This document shows, piece by piece, positions 1 through 8,163 of a stretch of 64,000 bases of DNA (positions are counted from its first letter, which is position 1; every line of letters begins with the position of its first letter). A program made the position numbers and the translations under genes. The DNA is from Kaistia sp. 32K (lineage in GTDB: Bacteria; Pseudomonadota; Alphaproteobacteria; Rhizobiales; Kaistiaceae), in the NCBI RefSeq assembly GCF_016629525.1, contig NZ_AP024269.1, positions 2,852,001 through 2,916,000 of the forward strand, written 5' to 3'. The notes under the pieces were generated by a model. The model saw only the letters and a list, made by a program, of their open reading frames with translations, was not told the DNA's origin and made no database searches.

Positions 1-1379
1 TCGAGCAGCAGTGTTCGGAGCCTATGCAGGGCCGTCTCCAAGGTGCTCCGATCCCGCGCGCCGTTGATGCAGATCCTTATCCCGTCGCTATGGTTGAGGG
101 AGGACACCTCGAAGACTGTGAACGGCGTTATGCCGACGTCGCGCTTGTGGGCCTCGCGGACAAAGGCCTCGGCAGACCATCCGTTCGTCAGCTTGAGCCA
201 GGCATAGTAGGCTTCCGGCCGGGTGATCAGGTGTCGCTCCGAAATGATGCCGGTCAGAATGGCCTGCCGGGCGCGGGCTTCGGTCCGCAAGGCGGCGATC
301 ACCGTCTCGATCGACTTTGAGGTCAGGAGGCGGACGACATGCTCGGTCGTCACGGCCGATGCCATCAAGGTGGTGGCGCGCAGGGCAACGCCGAGCGCGT
401 GCTGCGCATGCCGGGGCATGCGCAGGAGGCCGACCCGGAGGCCCGGGCCGATGATCTTCGAGAAGCTCGTGACATAGACGGTACGGTCGGGGTCGAGGGC
501 CGCGAACGGAACGGCCGGCGTATCCAGCATGAAGTTCCAGACGTCGTCCTCGACGATCGTGACGTCGTGCCGCCGGCAAACCTCCAGGATCTCGTGGCGT
601 CGCTCCAGCGACATGATCGCGGTCGTCGGATTGTGCAGGGTGGGCGTGCAGAACAGGACCTTGGCGCCTGTCCGGCGACAGACGATGTCCAGGTATTGCG
701 GCATCAGCCCTTCCCGGTCCATGCGGACGCTGACGAGCTGCCGCCCCATCATGCCCGCCGCGGATTTCAGTCCGTAGAAGGCAAGCTCTTCCGTCATGAC
801 CACATCCCCTGCCCGGCTGAGGGCGGCCATGGCGAGGAGGAGACCGTGCTGTCCGCCGCAGGTGATCATCACATCGTCCGGCCCGCATTCCAGACCGAAG
901 CGAGACAGCCAATGCGCCCCGATCGCGCGGTGGCGGCGTAGCCCGGCGTCGATCTGACGGGCCAGCAGGGAGGGTATGTCGATATCCGCGTGCCATTCGC
1001 GCAGGATCTCGGCGGCGGCCGGGTGAACCGGCGCCTCGTCGGGAAAGCTATGGGAGAGATCGATGAAGGATCGCGGTGCCGAGCGCTCCCACAGGGAACT
1101 TGGCCCATCCACCCCGGCGGGCTCCTGGAGGAACGTGCCGCGGCCGACCTCGCCCGACGTCACGCCGCTGTCCCGCATCATCGCATAGGCGCGGCTCACC
1201 GTGCCGATATTGACCCCGACCTTTTTGGCAAGGTCACGCTGCGGCGGCAGACGATCTCCGGGCCTGAGGTCGCCCGTGTCGAGCGCGAGCTCGACCGCCT
1301 TGACGATCGCCAGATAGCGGGGGCCCGCGATCGAGGCGATCGACCGCGTCCAGTCGTTTGATTTCGGAGAGGAGGTCAT
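1..1379 (-). CDS. MocR-family transcriptional regulator (GntR HTH fused to aminotransferase-like domain), 3' end outside window
   Basis: This is an open frame from an ATG at 1379 running off the left edge without a stop, about 459 codons. Residues about 20-90 form a winged helix of the GntR type (GDRLPPQRDLAKKVGVN, GTVSRAYAMM). The rest is a fold-type I aminotransferase domain containing DDVMITCGGQHG, EDDVWNF and SFSKIIGPGLRVG, whose lysine would bind pyridoxal phosphate. MocR proteins use the aminotransferase domain as a ligand sensor, usually for PLP plus an amine or amino acid, and often control a divergent neighbour. Here the neighbour is an amino-acid importer and catabolic operon, so a pathway-specific regulator is the natural inference. 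The C-terminus is nearly complete, because the family is usually 450-500 residues. No strong Shine-Dalgarno sequence precedes the ATG. Confidence 0.9.
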   Translation of the reverse strand, partial: MTSSPKSNDWTRSIASIAGPRYLAIVKAVELALDTGDLRPGDRLPPQRDLAKKVGVNIGTVSRAYAMMRDSGVTSGEVGRGTFLQEPAGVDGPSSLWERSAPRSFIDLSHSFPDEAPVHPAAAEILREWHADIDIPSLLARQIDAGLRRHRAIGAHWLSRFGLECGPDDVMITCGGQHGLLLAMAALSRAGDVVMTEELAFYGLKSAAGMMGRQLVSVRMDREGLMPQYLDIVCRRTGAKVLFCTPTLHNPTTAIMSLERRHEILEVCRRHDVTIVEDDVWNFMLDTPAVPFAALDPDRTVYVTSFSKIIGPGLRVGLLRMPRHAQHALGVALRATTLMASAVTTEHVVRLLTSKSIETVIAALRTEARARQAILTGIISERHLITRPEAYYAWLKLTNGWSAEAFVREAHKRDVGITPFTVFEVSSLNHSDGIRICINGARDRSTLETALHRLRTLLL

Positions 1380-1400
1380 CGCTGCGCGCCATATGCCGGA

Positions 1401-1422
1401 ATTGTCCTAGCGATTGTCCTAG
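1401..1422. promoter_or_regulatory. Candidate MocR operator: tandem direct repeat in divergent promoter
   Basis: ATTGTCCTAG occurs at 1401-1410 and again at 1413-1422, a 12-bp period (ATTGTCCTAGCG then ATTGTCCTAGCA). A partial third copy, ATTGTCCGAT, lies at 1454-1463. The repeats sit 22 bases upstream of the MocR start, inside the promoter shared with the divergent operon. MocR regulators studied so far often bind direct repeats, so this is the leading operator candidate. Binding itself is inferred. Confidence 0.5.
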
Positions 1423-1503
1423 CAAACTTCGCGCCACGATCATCCCTTGATCAGATTGTCCGATTTTTCTGCCCCGGAAGGTCCTTCAGCCTCGCGCGCG
1501 CAA

Positions 1504-1520
1504 GGCCAGTCCGACTGGCC
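1504..1520. promoter_or_regulatory. Perfect inverted repeat upstream of ridA-like gene
   Basis: GGCCAGT-CCG-ACTGGCC is a perfect 7+7 dyad with a 3-base centre. It lies about 50 bases upstream of the first gene of the catabolic operon and could be a second operator or part of the 5' untranslated region. No uridine tract follows, so it is unlikely to be a terminator. Confidence 0.35.
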
Positions 1521-1568
1521 TATCAATTGCAATGACATGTCGTCCATCCCGAAACGGAATAGCCGACC

Positions 1569-1988
1569 ATGTCATCCGATAAGCCCTCCGCTCCCCTCTT
1601 CCACATGATCGCCGACGGGCCGACGCCGGTCGCTCCGTTCAGCCATGCCGTCGAGACCGACGGCTTCGTCTTCGTCACCGGGCAGATGCCCGACACCCCC
1701 GGAAATCCGGGCCTTCTGCCCGAGGGGATCGAGGCCCAGACCGTCAACGTCATGCTCAATCTTGCCATTGTTCTCAAAGGTTTAGGGCTTGGGCTCGAGC
1801 ACGTCGTCATGGTGCGGGCCTATCTCACGCATTTCGCGCAAGACTATGCCGTCTTCAACGAGACCTATCGCCGCTTCTTCGCCGAGGGCCGCCTGCCGGC
1901 GCGCACCTGTGTCGGCGTCACCGGCCTCGCCTACGACGCCCGCGTGGAGATCGATCTCGTCGTCCGCAGGCCTGCCACGCCGGCCTAG
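1569..1988 (+). CDS. RidA family protein (first copy in the cluster)
   Basis: The 139-residue product has the RidA/YjgF pattern: FSHAVETDGFVFVTGQMP near the N-terminus, then EGIEAQTVNVMLNLAIVL, the DYAVFNETYRRFF segment, ARTCVGVTGL (the region that carries the catalytic arginine in RidA) and a VEIDLVV terminal strand. RidA proteins hydrolyse reactive imines and enamines released by PLP or flavin enzymes. It is the first gene transcribed away from the MocR regulator. The gap of 112 bases to the next gene is larger than the other gaps in the operon. Its stop codon TAG lies in CTAGAGCG, the same end sequence as a dispersed repeat seen elsewhere in the window. The likely substrate is an imine made by this pathway, which is an inference from context. 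Confidence 0.88.
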   Translation: MSSDKPSAPLFHMIADGPTPVAPFSHAVETDGFVFVTGQMPDTPGNPGLLPEGIEAQTVNVMLNLAIVLKGLGLGLEHVVMVRAYLTHFAQDYAVFNETYRRFFAEGRLPARTCVGVTGLAYDARVEIDLVVRRPATPA

Positions 1989-2100
1989 AGCGGCGTCTGG
2001 CACACCCCTTGCAATTTGACCCCTGCAGTTTGTCCCCCTGCACATCTTGCGCGGCTCGCGGTCCCGATCGCAGGCACCACCTACAGCCAAGGAGAGTCCA

Positions 2101-2928
2101 ATGACGCAATCGATGCTCAAGTCCATTCGGTTCATTCTGGTGACGGCCACGATTTGTGGCGCCACCAGCGCATTCGCGGCAAACCTCGACGAGATCAAGT
2201 CCAAGGGTTCGATGACCGTTGCGACGGAAGACAATTACAAGCCGTTCGAGTTCATCGAAGACGGCACGCCCAAGGGCCTCGACCACGCGCTGCTGGCCCT
2301 GCTGAAGCAGCAATCCTCGTTCACGGTCGAACAGCAGATTATCCCCTGGACGGGCCTGCTGCCGGGCGTCACCTCCGGCAAATATGACGTTGCGCTCACG
2401 GCCGCCGTCATCACGCCGGAGCGCGTCAAGAGCCTGGACTTCACCATGCCGATCGCCGAGGCGACGCAATATTACGTGGTTCGCCAGGATGAAGCCGGCA
2501 TCAAGAGCGTCGCCGACCTATCGGGCAAGACGGTCGGGGTGCAGTCGGGCGGCGCCTCCTATGCCGCGCTGTCGGACCTGAAGGAGATGCTGGCGAAGAC
2601 GGGCGGCCAGCTCGGCACCGTCCAGCAGTACACGTCGTTTCCCGAGGCCTATCAGGATCTGGCCAATGGCCGCCTCGACTACGTGATCAATGGCGTGGTC
2701 AACCTGACGAGCCTCACCAAGGAACAGCCCGGCATGTTCAAGATGGGCCAGGCCGTCGCCAGGCCTGCCTATGCGGCCTGGGCGGTGCAGAAGGGAAATG
2801 CGGATCTGCTTGCCTATCTCGACGACTTCCTGCTGAAGGCCCGCAAGAGCGGCGATCTCTATCAGCTGCAGCAGGAGTGGCTCGGCACGACCTTCAAGGA
2901 CATGCCGGAAACGCCGACCACCAAGTGA
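2101..2928 (+). CDS. Amino-acid ABC transporter substrate-binding protein
   Basis: The 275-residue product belongs to family 3 of solute-binding proteins. It has a Sec signal peptide ending near AFA-ANLDE and then the typical start of the mature domain, IKSKGSMTVATEDNYKPFEF, followed by GLDHALLALL and SVADLSGKTVGVQSGG. The ATG at 2101 is chosen because AAGGAG precedes it by 6 bases; a TTG 54 bases upstream lacks a good ribosome site. The protein would capture a polar amino acid or related small solute in the periplasm and deliver it to the two permeases just downstream. The ligand cannot be read from the sequence. The gene opens the transporter block of the cluster. Confidence 0.92.
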   Translation: MTQSMLKSIRFILVTATICGATSAFAANLDEIKSKGSMTVATEDNYKPFEFIEDGTPKGLDHALLALLKQQSSFTVEQQIIPWTGLLPGVTSGKYDVALTAAVITPERVKSLDFTMPIAEATQYYVVRQDEAGIKSVADLSGKTVGVQSGGASYAALSDLKEMLAKTGGQLGTVQQYTSFPEAYQDLANGRLDYVINGVVNLTSLTKEQPGMFKMGQAVARPAYAAWAVQKGNADLLAYLDDFLLKARKSGDLYQLQQEWLGTTFKDMPETPTTK

Positions 2929-3049
2929 GGCCTGGTCCCGGGGGCCTGCGTGACTTCGTCCCGCAGGTTGCTCCCTCGAACCCTTGGCCCGCGTCCGAGG
3001 CGACATTGATCGCCTCCCTCGCCCCACCCATTTCCGAAGCAGGACCGCC

Positions 3050-3700
3050 ATGACCTGGGCTGCCTTCCTTACCCTGATCAGCGGCGCGTTGACGACGATC
3101 GCGTTGTCGGCGTCCGGCATCGTCATGGGCCTGCCGCTGGGCCTCGCCCTGGCGCTGATCCGCTGGGGGCGCGTGCCCGTCGCGAGCGGGCTCGTCGCCT
3201 TCTATGTCAGCATCGTCCGATCGACGCCGATCGTGACGTTCGCGCTCTTCGTCTTCTTCGTCCTGCCGAGCATCGGCCTGGAATTGCAGCCGATACCGGC
3301 GGCCGTCCTGACGCTGACCCTCAACACCGCCGCCTTCAATTGCGAGATCTGGCGTTCCGCCCTGGGAAGTTTCCCGCGCGACCAGGTCGAAGCGGCGCAC
3401 GCCTTCGGCATGACGAGACAGACCCTGTTTCGACGGATCATCATGCCGCAGATCTGGCGCACGAGCATCGGCCCCCTGACCAACGAGATGACGATCCTGC
3501 TGAAGGGGACACCCGCGGTCGCCGTCATCGGCGTCGTCGAAATCACCCGGGCGGCGAGCCGGATCGGCGCGGAAACATACCGTCCCCTGCCCCCCTTCCT
3601 CACGGCGACGATCCTGTACACGCTCATCATCGCGGTGCTGGTTCAGGGCCAGCGCCTGGTCGAGCGGCGCATCAGCCAGCGCTACGGGTATTCGCCATGA
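3050..3700 (+). CDS. Amino-acid ABC transporter permease, subunit 1
   Basis: The 216-residue product is a His/Glu/Gln/Arg/opine-type permease. It begins TWAAFLTLISGALTTIALS and has several hydrophobic spans. The ATPase-docking EAA loop reads QVEAAHAFGMTRQTLFRRIIMPQ, and later come TNEMTILLKGTPAVAVIG and EITRAASRI. The ATG at 3050 gives the normal N-terminus of the family. The stop codon overlaps the start of the second permease (ATGA), so the two are probably translationally coupled and form a heterodimeric inner-membrane channel. Confidence 0.92.
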   Translation: MTWAAFLTLISGALTTIALSASGIVMGLPLGLALALIRWGRVPVASGLVAFYVSIVRSTPIVTFALFVFFVLPSIGLELQPIPAAVLTLTLNTAAFNCEIWRSALGSFPRDQVEAAHAFGMTRQTLFRRIIMPQIWRTSIGPLTNEMTILLKGTPAVAVIGVVEITRAASRIGAETYRPLPPFLTATILYTLIIAVLVQGQRLVERRISQRYGYSP

Positions 3701-4353
3701 GTGCCTTGACCGTGATCTGGGAGCAGCGGCAGCTCTTCCTGGACGGGCTGCTGAATACCATCGCGCTGGTGGGCATCTGCGCCGCCTTCAGCCTTCCGCT
3801 TGGCGCGCTCGGCGCCGTTCTCCTGCTGGAGGCCGGCGAAAACGTAAGCCGCATCTGCCGCGCCGCGGTCGACCTGATGCGCTGCGTGCCCTTTCTGCTG
3901 CTTGCCTACGTCATCTATTACGGACTGCCGGGGATCGGGCTTCGCTTCAGCGCCTGGGGCGCCGGGATCGTGACGCTGGTCGCCTACAACACGGCCTATC
4001 TCGTCGAGATCTTCCGGTCTGCCATCGTCGCGCTTCCCAAGGATCACGCCGAGGCGGCGCGCGCCTTCGGCTTTCGGCCGTGGCAGATCTATCGCCGGAT
4101 CCTGTTCCCGCAGGTCCTGGCGACCTCGGCGCCGATCATCGGCAATCAGCTGGTTGTCATGGTCAAGGACAGCGCCTTGCTCATGATCATCACGGTGCAG
4201 GAACTCTCCTTCGTGGCCAACTTCATCAACACGAACTACTTCACGCCCTTCGCTCCCTTTGCCGTGGCGATGGCACTCTATTGGGGCCTGTGCCTCGTGA
4301 TCGAAGTCGGCGTTGCCCGGCTCGGCAGACCGCGGTGGATGCGTCATGGCTGA
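3697..4353 (+). CDS. Amino-acid ABC transporter permease, subunit 2
   Basis: This is the second membrane subunit, 218 residues, starting MSALTVIWEQRQLFLDGLLNTIAL. The EAA loop is present (DHAEAARAFGFRPWQIYRRILFPQ, split here from a longer match), followed by IIGNQLVVMVKDSALLMIITVQEL. The ATG at 3697 overlaps the preceding stop by four bases. The 3' end overlaps the ATPase gene by eight bases. A longer in-frame reading from 3340 is only the shadow of the first permease. Confidence 0.92.
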   Translation: MSALTVIWEQRQLFLDGLLNTIALVGICAAFSLPLGALGAVLLLEAGENVSRICRAAVDLMRCVPFLLLAYVIYYGLPGIGLRFSAWGAGIVTLVAYNTAYLVEIFRSAIVALPKDHAEAARAFGFRPWQIYRRILFPQVLATSAPIIGNQLVVMVKDSALLMIITVQELSFVANFINTNYFTPFAPFAVAMALYWGLCLVIEVGVARLGRPRWMRHG

Positions 4354-5125
4354 TCTCAATGTACCCGCGATCTCCGCGCGCATGGTCTGCAAGCAGTTCA
4401 ACGGCGTCGAGATCCTGAGGGACATCTCCCTCGACGTTCAGCCGGGTCAGACCGTTTGCCTGATCGGGCCGAGCGGATCCGGCAAATCGACGTTCCTGCG
4501 CTGCCTGAACTGGCTCGAAGTCCCGACCTCGGGAACGATCGAGCTCAACGGCAAGCCGCTCGGGATCGAGGTCGCGCCCGACAAGAGTATCCATCCGATG
4601 TCCAACGCGGCGCTCGCCAAGGCGCGCACGCGCATCAGCATGGTGTTCCAGCATTTCGCGCTCTGGCCGCACCTGACGGTACTCGGAAACGTCATCGAAG
4701 CCCCGGTCCATGTCCTCGGCCGCCCCAAGGCGGAAGCGATCGAGGAAGGCCGCCTGCTGCTCCAGCGCGTGGGGTTGGCGGACAAGGCCGACGTCTATCC
4801 CCACACCCTTTCCGGCGGGCAGAAACAGAGGGTCGCCATCAGCCGGGCGCTGGCCATGCGACCCGACGTCCTGCTGTTCGACGAGCCGACCAGCGCGCTC
4901 GATCCGGAGATGGTCGGAGAAGTCCTCGCGGTCATGCGCAGCCTGGCAGCGGAGGGCTACACCATGATCGTCGTCACGCATGAAATGGCATTTGCCCGCG
5001 ACGTCGCCGACAGGATCGTCTTCCTCGACGGCGGCCGCGTCATTGAGACAGGAGAGCCCATGGCGTTTTTCGATCAACCTCAAACCGAGCGCGCCCGCCG
5101 CTTCCTGGCCCGCTATGTCGGCTGA
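4346..5125 (+). CDS. Amino-acid ABC transporter ATP-binding protein
   Basis: The 259-residue ATPase has Walker A GPSGSGKST at about 41-49, a Q-loop, the signature LSGGQKQ at about 155-161, Walker B VLLFDEP at about 175-181 and the switch histidine in VVTHEM. It matches the GlnQ/HisP class that powers polar amino-acid uptake. The start at 4346 fits homologues (ISARMVCKQFNGVEIL) and overlaps the permease gene. The end overlaps the following AllG-like gene by 11 bases, which ties transport and metabolism into one transcript. Confidence 0.94.
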   Translation: MADLNVPAISARMVCKQFNGVEILRDISLDVQPGQTVCLIGPSGSGKSTFLRCLNWLEVPTSGTIELNGKPLGIEVAPDKSIHPMSNAALAKARTRISMVFQHFALWPHLTVLGNVIEAPVHVLGRPKAEAIEEGRLLLQRVGLADKADVYPHTLSGGQKQRVAISRALAMRPDVLLFDEPTSALDPEMVGEVLAVMRSLAAEGYTMIVVTHEMAFARDVADRIVFLDGGRVIETGEPMAFFDQPQTERARRFLARYVG

Positions 5126-6314
5126 GGCGAACGCACGGGCCCTGGGGCTCATCGAAGCGGCCGAGCCGGTTCTCACGGGCGTGACGACCGCGCGCGAGGC
5201 GCTCCAGCTCGACGACCTCGAACTCGGTCACGCGGGACCGCCTTTCGAGACCCCGGACGCCATTCCGCGACTGGTCCTGAACGCGCTCGCAGGTGCTGCG
5301 GTCCACGAAGGCTGGACGAACTCGGTCGAGAGCGCGCGTCAGAAAATCCTCGACGGCGCGATCCGTCTCCATTCCAACCATGATCTCGGCACGGTCTCGC
5401 CGATGGCCGGCGTCGTCCGCCCCAGCCAGAAGCTGATGCGGGTCGAGAACCGGGCGGGCGCGGGCGTCGTCTACGCGACGCTGGCCGAATCCGGCCGCCG
5501 GGCCCTGCGCTTCGGCGTCTATGACGAGGCCAGCGCGGCAGGCCTGCGTTGGGTGGACGACGTGCTTGCCGAGGCGCTCGCGGCGGCTCTGCCGGCCGAA
5601 GGCCTGCCCGTCTTCCCCCTGGTCGCCGACGGCGTCGCGCTCGGAGACGACGTGCACCAGCGCAACATCGGCGGCATGATGGCCTTCATCCGGGCCCTGC
5701 CCGCCCTGGACGACCCTTGCCGCGCCTGGCTCTTTGCCAATCCGCAGCACTTCCTGAACTACGCCATGGCGGCCGCCAAACTCGCGCTCGATCGTGCCGA
5801 TGGCGTTCCCGGCTCGAGCATCGTTACCGCCATATCCCGGAACGGCGTCCATTGCGGCATCCGTGTCGCCGGGACGGGAAAGCGCTGGTTCACGGCAAAG
5901 GCCGTCCTTCCCGTCGGTGGCTTTTTCGCGCCCTTCACGATCGACGACGCCCAGGCCGACCTCGGCGATAGTGCGATCGTCGAAGCCTACGGGCTTGGCG
6001 GCGCGATCGCCCATGCCTCGCCGGAGATCGCCCGGACAATGGGACGGGATTGGGACGAAGCGACGGACGCGGGGCGAGTTATGCGACAGCTCTATATCGG
6101 CAAAAACCCGGTCATTGCACCCGCTTTGTGCGGCGAGCCCGGCGTTGGCCTCGGCCTCGATGCCCGTCGTGTCGTCGAGGCCGGGCAGCCGGTCCGCATC
6201 CATACGGGGATCGGTCACAAGGACGGTCAATCGGGCTGGATCGGGGTCGGCGTTGCCGAAGCCCCCCTCGCCTGCTTTTCGGCGGCAGTCCAAGCCTTGG
6301 GAGAGGGATCTTGA
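5115..6314 (+). CDS. AllG/DUF1116 family protein, possible carbamoyltransferase subunit
   Basis: The 399-residue product matches the DUF1116 (YlbE/AllG) pattern as I know it: HQRNIGG at about 181-187, NPQHFLNYAMAAAKLA from about 209, VPGSSIVTAISRNG ending near 244, then a glycine-rich IRVAG, GDSAIVEAYGLGG, and a C-terminal HTGIGHKDGQSGWIGVGV. In E. coli the family member is one subunit of oxamate carbamoyltransferase together with FdrA/AllF and AllH. Neither partner is encoded here, so this member may act alone or in another reaction. It is embedded between the importer ATPase (11-base overlap) and a flavoprotein (TTGA overlap). A start at 5115 is the only ATG consistent with family length. 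Function beyond the family name is inference. Confidence 0.85.
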   Translation: MSAEANARALGLIEAAEPVLTGVTTAREALQLDDLELGHAGPPFETPDAIPRLVLNALAGAAVHEGWTNSVESARQKILDGAIRLHSNHDLGTVSPMAGVVRPSQKLMRVENRAGAGVVYATLAESGRRALRFGVYDEASAAGLRWVDDVLAEALAAALPAEGLPVFPLVADGVALGDDVHQRNIGGMMAFIRALPALDDPCRAWLFANPQHFLNYAMAAAKLALDRADGVPGSSIVTAISRNGVHCGIRVAGTGKRWFTAKAVLPVGGFFAPFTIDDAQADLGDSAIVEAYGLGGAIAHASPEIARTMGRDWDEATDAGRVMRQLYIGKNPVIAPALCGEPGVGLGLDARRVVEAGQPVRIHTGIGHKDGQSGWIGVGVAEAPLACFSAAVQALGEGS

Positions 6315-7735
6315 AGAAGATGAACGGGCGCAAAGGCTCGCCAACGCGTCTGGTCGTGATCGGCGGCGGCTTTACCGGCGCGGCCCTCGCCATCCATGCG
6401 ATCCGGGCGAGCCAGGATGACATGGAGATCACCATCATCGAGCCGGCGGCCGAGCTGGGCCGAGGCACCGCCTACGGGACCGACGACCCCGCGCACCGCA
6501 TCAATGTCCCGAGCGATCGCATGACGCTCACCAAGGACGATCCCGAGGGAGCGACGCGCTGGCTCTTCGACCAGGGTATTCTACCGGACGCCGGGAGCGA
6601 CGACGGTGAGGGGCGGTACTATGTGCCTCGCCGATCCTATGGCGCTTTCATCGCCGCGAGCCTTCGCAGCGAGATCGAACAGGCCGGAGGCCGCATCACG
6701 TTTCGGCATGTGCGGGACAGCGCCAACGCGGTGATCCGCGGCGACGGGGCCTGGCGCATTTCGACGGAAGCCCATGGCGAACTCAGCGCGGATCTCGTTG
6801 CCCTATCCTTCGGACATGCGGCGCCGTCGGCACCCTGCCCGATCGAAGCGGACGTCGCGAAAAACCCGAAATTCGTTCCCAATCCCTGGGCTGCCGATGC
6901 CCTGGCCGCGATCGGCGAGCAGGACAGCATTCTGATCGTCGGCACCGGGCTGACGATGGCCGACGTCGTCATGAGCCTTCGCGCGACCGGCCGGAACGGA
7001 CCGATCACCGCGATTTCCAGGCGGGGACTGGTTCCCGGCGCGCACGGCTTGTTTCGCTCCGACGTCGACCTCTTCGAGGGCGCCCCGCCGCCGCGCACCG
7101 CCCTCGGCCTGCTCCGGGCGATCCGGCGCCGGGTTCGCGACACGGAAGCCGAGATGGGCTGGCAGCCCGTCGTCGACAGCCTGCGTGCGCAATTGCCGGA
7201 CATCTGGAACGGATTGCCGGCCGCCGAACAGCGCCGTGTCCTCAGCCGGCTTCTGCCCTACTGGGACGTCCATCGCTTCCGCATCGCGCCGCAGATCAGC
7301 GCCGCGCTCGAACGCGATCGGGCCGCCGGAGGGCTTTCGATCGAGAAGGCGGGATTGTCGGGCCTCGCCCCGGATGGCGATGGATTGAAGGCGCGCCTGA
7401 AACGCAAGGGCGGTCCGGCCGAAGAGCGAAGCTTCGACGCCGTCGTGCTCTGCACGGGTCCGGACAAGAACGTCGCCGCCAACCCGCTCGTCGCCGCCCT
7501 GCTCGCCCAAAAGCTCGCCTGCCTCGATCCGGCGGGATTGGGCCTCCGCGTCGATCGATCCAGCCGCGTCCTCGATCCGAACGACCAGGTGACGCCCGGG
7601 CTGTTCGCGTTCGGGCCGATGACGCGCGGAAGCTTTGGCGAAATGACCGGAGCCCCTGACATCGCCAGCCATATCGAACGGATCGCCGGTGATCTGTTCG
7701 GCAAGACGTTTTCGCTGAAAGGTAACCGTCTGTGA
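6311..7735 (+). CDS. FAD/NAD(P)-binding oxidoreductase, YdhS-like (COG4529 type)
   Basis: The product has about 474 residues with an N-terminal dinucleotide-binding motif VVIGGGFTGAALA near residue 18, GRGTAYGTDDPAHRINVPSD (a hallmark of YdhS-like proteins), a second nucleotide site ILIVGTGLTMADVV, SRRGLVPGAHG, and a C-terminal VVLCTGPD. The TTG at 6311 is preferred because GGAGAGG stands about five bases upstream and the codon overlaps the previous stop (TTGA). An ATG at 6320 is the alternative. The family is poorly characterised. In this operon it could oxidise the imported amine or amino acid, with RidA clearing the imine. That role is inferred from context only. Confidence 0.85.
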   Translation: MKKMNGRKGSPTRLVVIGGGFTGAALAIHAIRASQDDMEITIIEPAAELGRGTAYGTDDPAHRINVPSDRMTLTKDDPEGATRWLFDQGILPDAGSDDGEGRYYVPRRSYGAFIAASLRSEIEQAGGRITFRHVRDSANAVIRGDGAWRISTEAHGELSADLVALSFGHAAPSAPCPIEADVAKNPKFVPNPWAADALAAIGEQDSILIVGTGLTMADVVMSLRATGRNGPITAISRRGLVPGAHGLFRSDVDLFEGAPPPRTALGLLRAIRRRVRDTEAEMGWQPVVDSLRAQLPDIWNGLPAAEQRRVLSRLLPYWDVHRFRIAPQISAALERDRAAGGLSIEKAGLSGLAPDGDGLKARLKRKGGPAEERSFDAVVLCTGPDKNVAANPLVAALLAQKLACLDPAGLGLRVDRSSRVLDPNDQVTPGLFAFGPMTRGSFGEMTGAPDIASHIERIAGDLFGKTFSLKGNRL

Positions 7736-8139
7736 CCACCAAACTCCATCACGTCGTGCCGAACGCCAGCCCGCCGCCGCCCTCGTCCCTGTACTCCCAC
7801 GCCGTTCAGGCCGACGGGTGGCTGCATGTCACGGGGCAACTGCCCACGGACCCCGACGATCCGGCGGCTCCCTTGCGCGAAGGCATCGAGGCGCAGAGTG
7901 AACTGTGCTTCGAGAACATCCGGCGCATCCTGGACCATGCGGGCTATCGCCTGGACGATACCGTGTTCATCCGCATCTTCCTCAAGGAGTTCGACCGGGA
8001 TTTCGCCGCCTTCAATCGCATCTACGCCCGGCATTTCCCGCAGGACCAGCTCCTGCCCAGCCGGACGACCGTTGGCGTTGCGGCCCTCGGAAGAGGCGCC
8101 CTGGTGGAGATCGACCTGGTCTGCTTCCGGTCGACCTGA
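7732..8139 (+). CDS. RidA family protein (second copy in the cluster)
   Basis: The 135-residue product has the RidA fold signature: YSHAVQADGWLHVTGQLPTD, REGIEAQSELCFENIRRIL, DFAAFNRIYARHF, SRTTVGVAALGRGALVEIDL. The arginine in the SRTTV segment corresponds to the position used for catalysis in active RidA proteins. The start is a GTG whose last bases form GTGA with the stop of the flavoprotein gene, so translation is probably coupled. It is clearly diverged from the first RidA of the cluster, so the pair may handle different intermediates. It is the last gene before the guaA boundary region. Confidence 0.88.
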   Translation: MTTKLHHVVPNASPPPPSSLYSHAVQADGWLHVTGQLPTDPDDPAAPLREGIEAQSELCFENIRRILDHAGYRLDDTVFIRIFLKEFDRDFAAFNRIYARHFPQDQLLPSRTTVGVAALGRGALVEIDLVCFRST

Positions 8140-8163
8140 CGGTTCGATGTCGATTGCGGCACC

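Noticed and set aside
88..996. 302-codon minus-strand frame at the left edge
   Set aside because: It lies in another frame of the MocR gene, which has clear HTH and PLP-enzyme motifs in its own frame from 1379; the 302-codon product is Arg/Pro/Gly-rich without motifs.
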